Shown: one piece after another, positions 45,509-45,518 of the stretch
Layout: each line of letters starts with the position of its first letter
How positions within the stretch are numbered: position 1 is the stretch's first letter
From: Arcobacteraceae bacterium
GTDB taxonomy: Bacteria > Campylobacterota > Campylobacteria > Campylobacterales > Arcobacteraceae
Assembly: GCA_028687375.1 (NCBI GenBank)
Contig: JAQUAG010000018.1
Span: forward strand, 1-45,518
Reading direction: 5' to 3'
DNA length: 45,518 nt
The notes under the pieces: model-generated
Told to the model about the DNA's origin: nothing
Database searches by the model: none
Seen by the model: only the letters and a program-made list of their open reading frames with translations
Program-made: the position numbers and the translations under genes

Positions 45509-45518
45509 ATATAATCCT

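Noticed and set aside
1-45518. CRISPR arrays, tRNA or rRNA genes, insertion sequences, phage integration sites
   Set aside because: No spaced direct repeats, cloverleaf-like sequence, transposase or integrase motifs were noticed on reading. The putative defence modules have no visible mobile element borders.

Overview
The window looks like chromosomal DNA of a Campylobacterota bacterium, most likely from the Arcobacter family. The DNA is very AT-rich. Several genes are typical of that group: a voltage-gated sodium channel whose selectivity filter (TLESWSM) and voltage sensor closely match the NavAb channel of Arcobacter butzleri, an MqnP-type prenyltransferase of the futalosine menaquinone route, histidine kinases with the 'HQWRQPL' phosphoacceptor motif, and a soluble zinc-binding (CZB) chemoreceptor. 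No tRNA, rRNA, CRISPR array or insertion sequence was seen, and no gene-free stretch exceeds about 230 bases.

Layout. 1-746: tail of an unidentified gene, then a SapC-family gene. 874-4785: a four-gene operon with a circularly permuted ATP-grasp ligase, an alpha-E protein and two succinylglutamate desuccinylase/aspartoacylase-family proteins, the second of which has lost its zinc ligands. 4871-8878: three overlapping signalling genes (CZB chemoreceptor, receiver-only regulator, dCache/PAS histidine kinase). 8893-11813: a divergent pair of a sensor kinase and an orphan ABC-type binding protein. 11825-18571 (minus strand): a second ligase locus with a DUF2126 transglutaminase, an ATP-grasp/alpha-E fusion and a small transglutaminase. 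The two ligase loci bracket the signalling cluster, so the first 18.5 kb may be one peptide ligation/hydrolysis region with embedded sensors.

18630-23502: NavAb-like channel, mqnP with a 53-residue ORF behind it, then an overlapping operon of TonB-dependent receptor, membrane protein and DnaQ-like exonuclease. 23572-25174: an ATPase plus DUF3226 TOPRIM-like pair resembling OLD/PARIS-type defence modules. 25263-29299: tex, a DJ-1 family gene and a PAS-GGDEF cyclase. 29324-30656: a dGTPase gene broken by a one-base frameshift at a G5 run. 30738-34964: a second ATPase/TOPRIM-like module, RloA-like and RloB-like, translationally coupled to a membrane-anchored pentapeptide-repeat protein with an N-terminal Cys cluster. 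This has its own promoter next to a perfect palindrome and is the best candidate here for an undescribed system. 

35045-35809: a periplasmic parvulin. 36038-41966: an operon joining a methyltransferase/TPR/glycosyltransferase-like fusion to a type I secretion ATPase and adaptor, suggesting that a secreted protein is glycosylated before export. 41990-45508 (minus strand): a phosphoethanolamine transferase and an LtaS/MdoB-type phosphoglycerol transferase, probably envelope modification enzymes. Functions are read from motifs and remembered family knowledge only; no database search was run.
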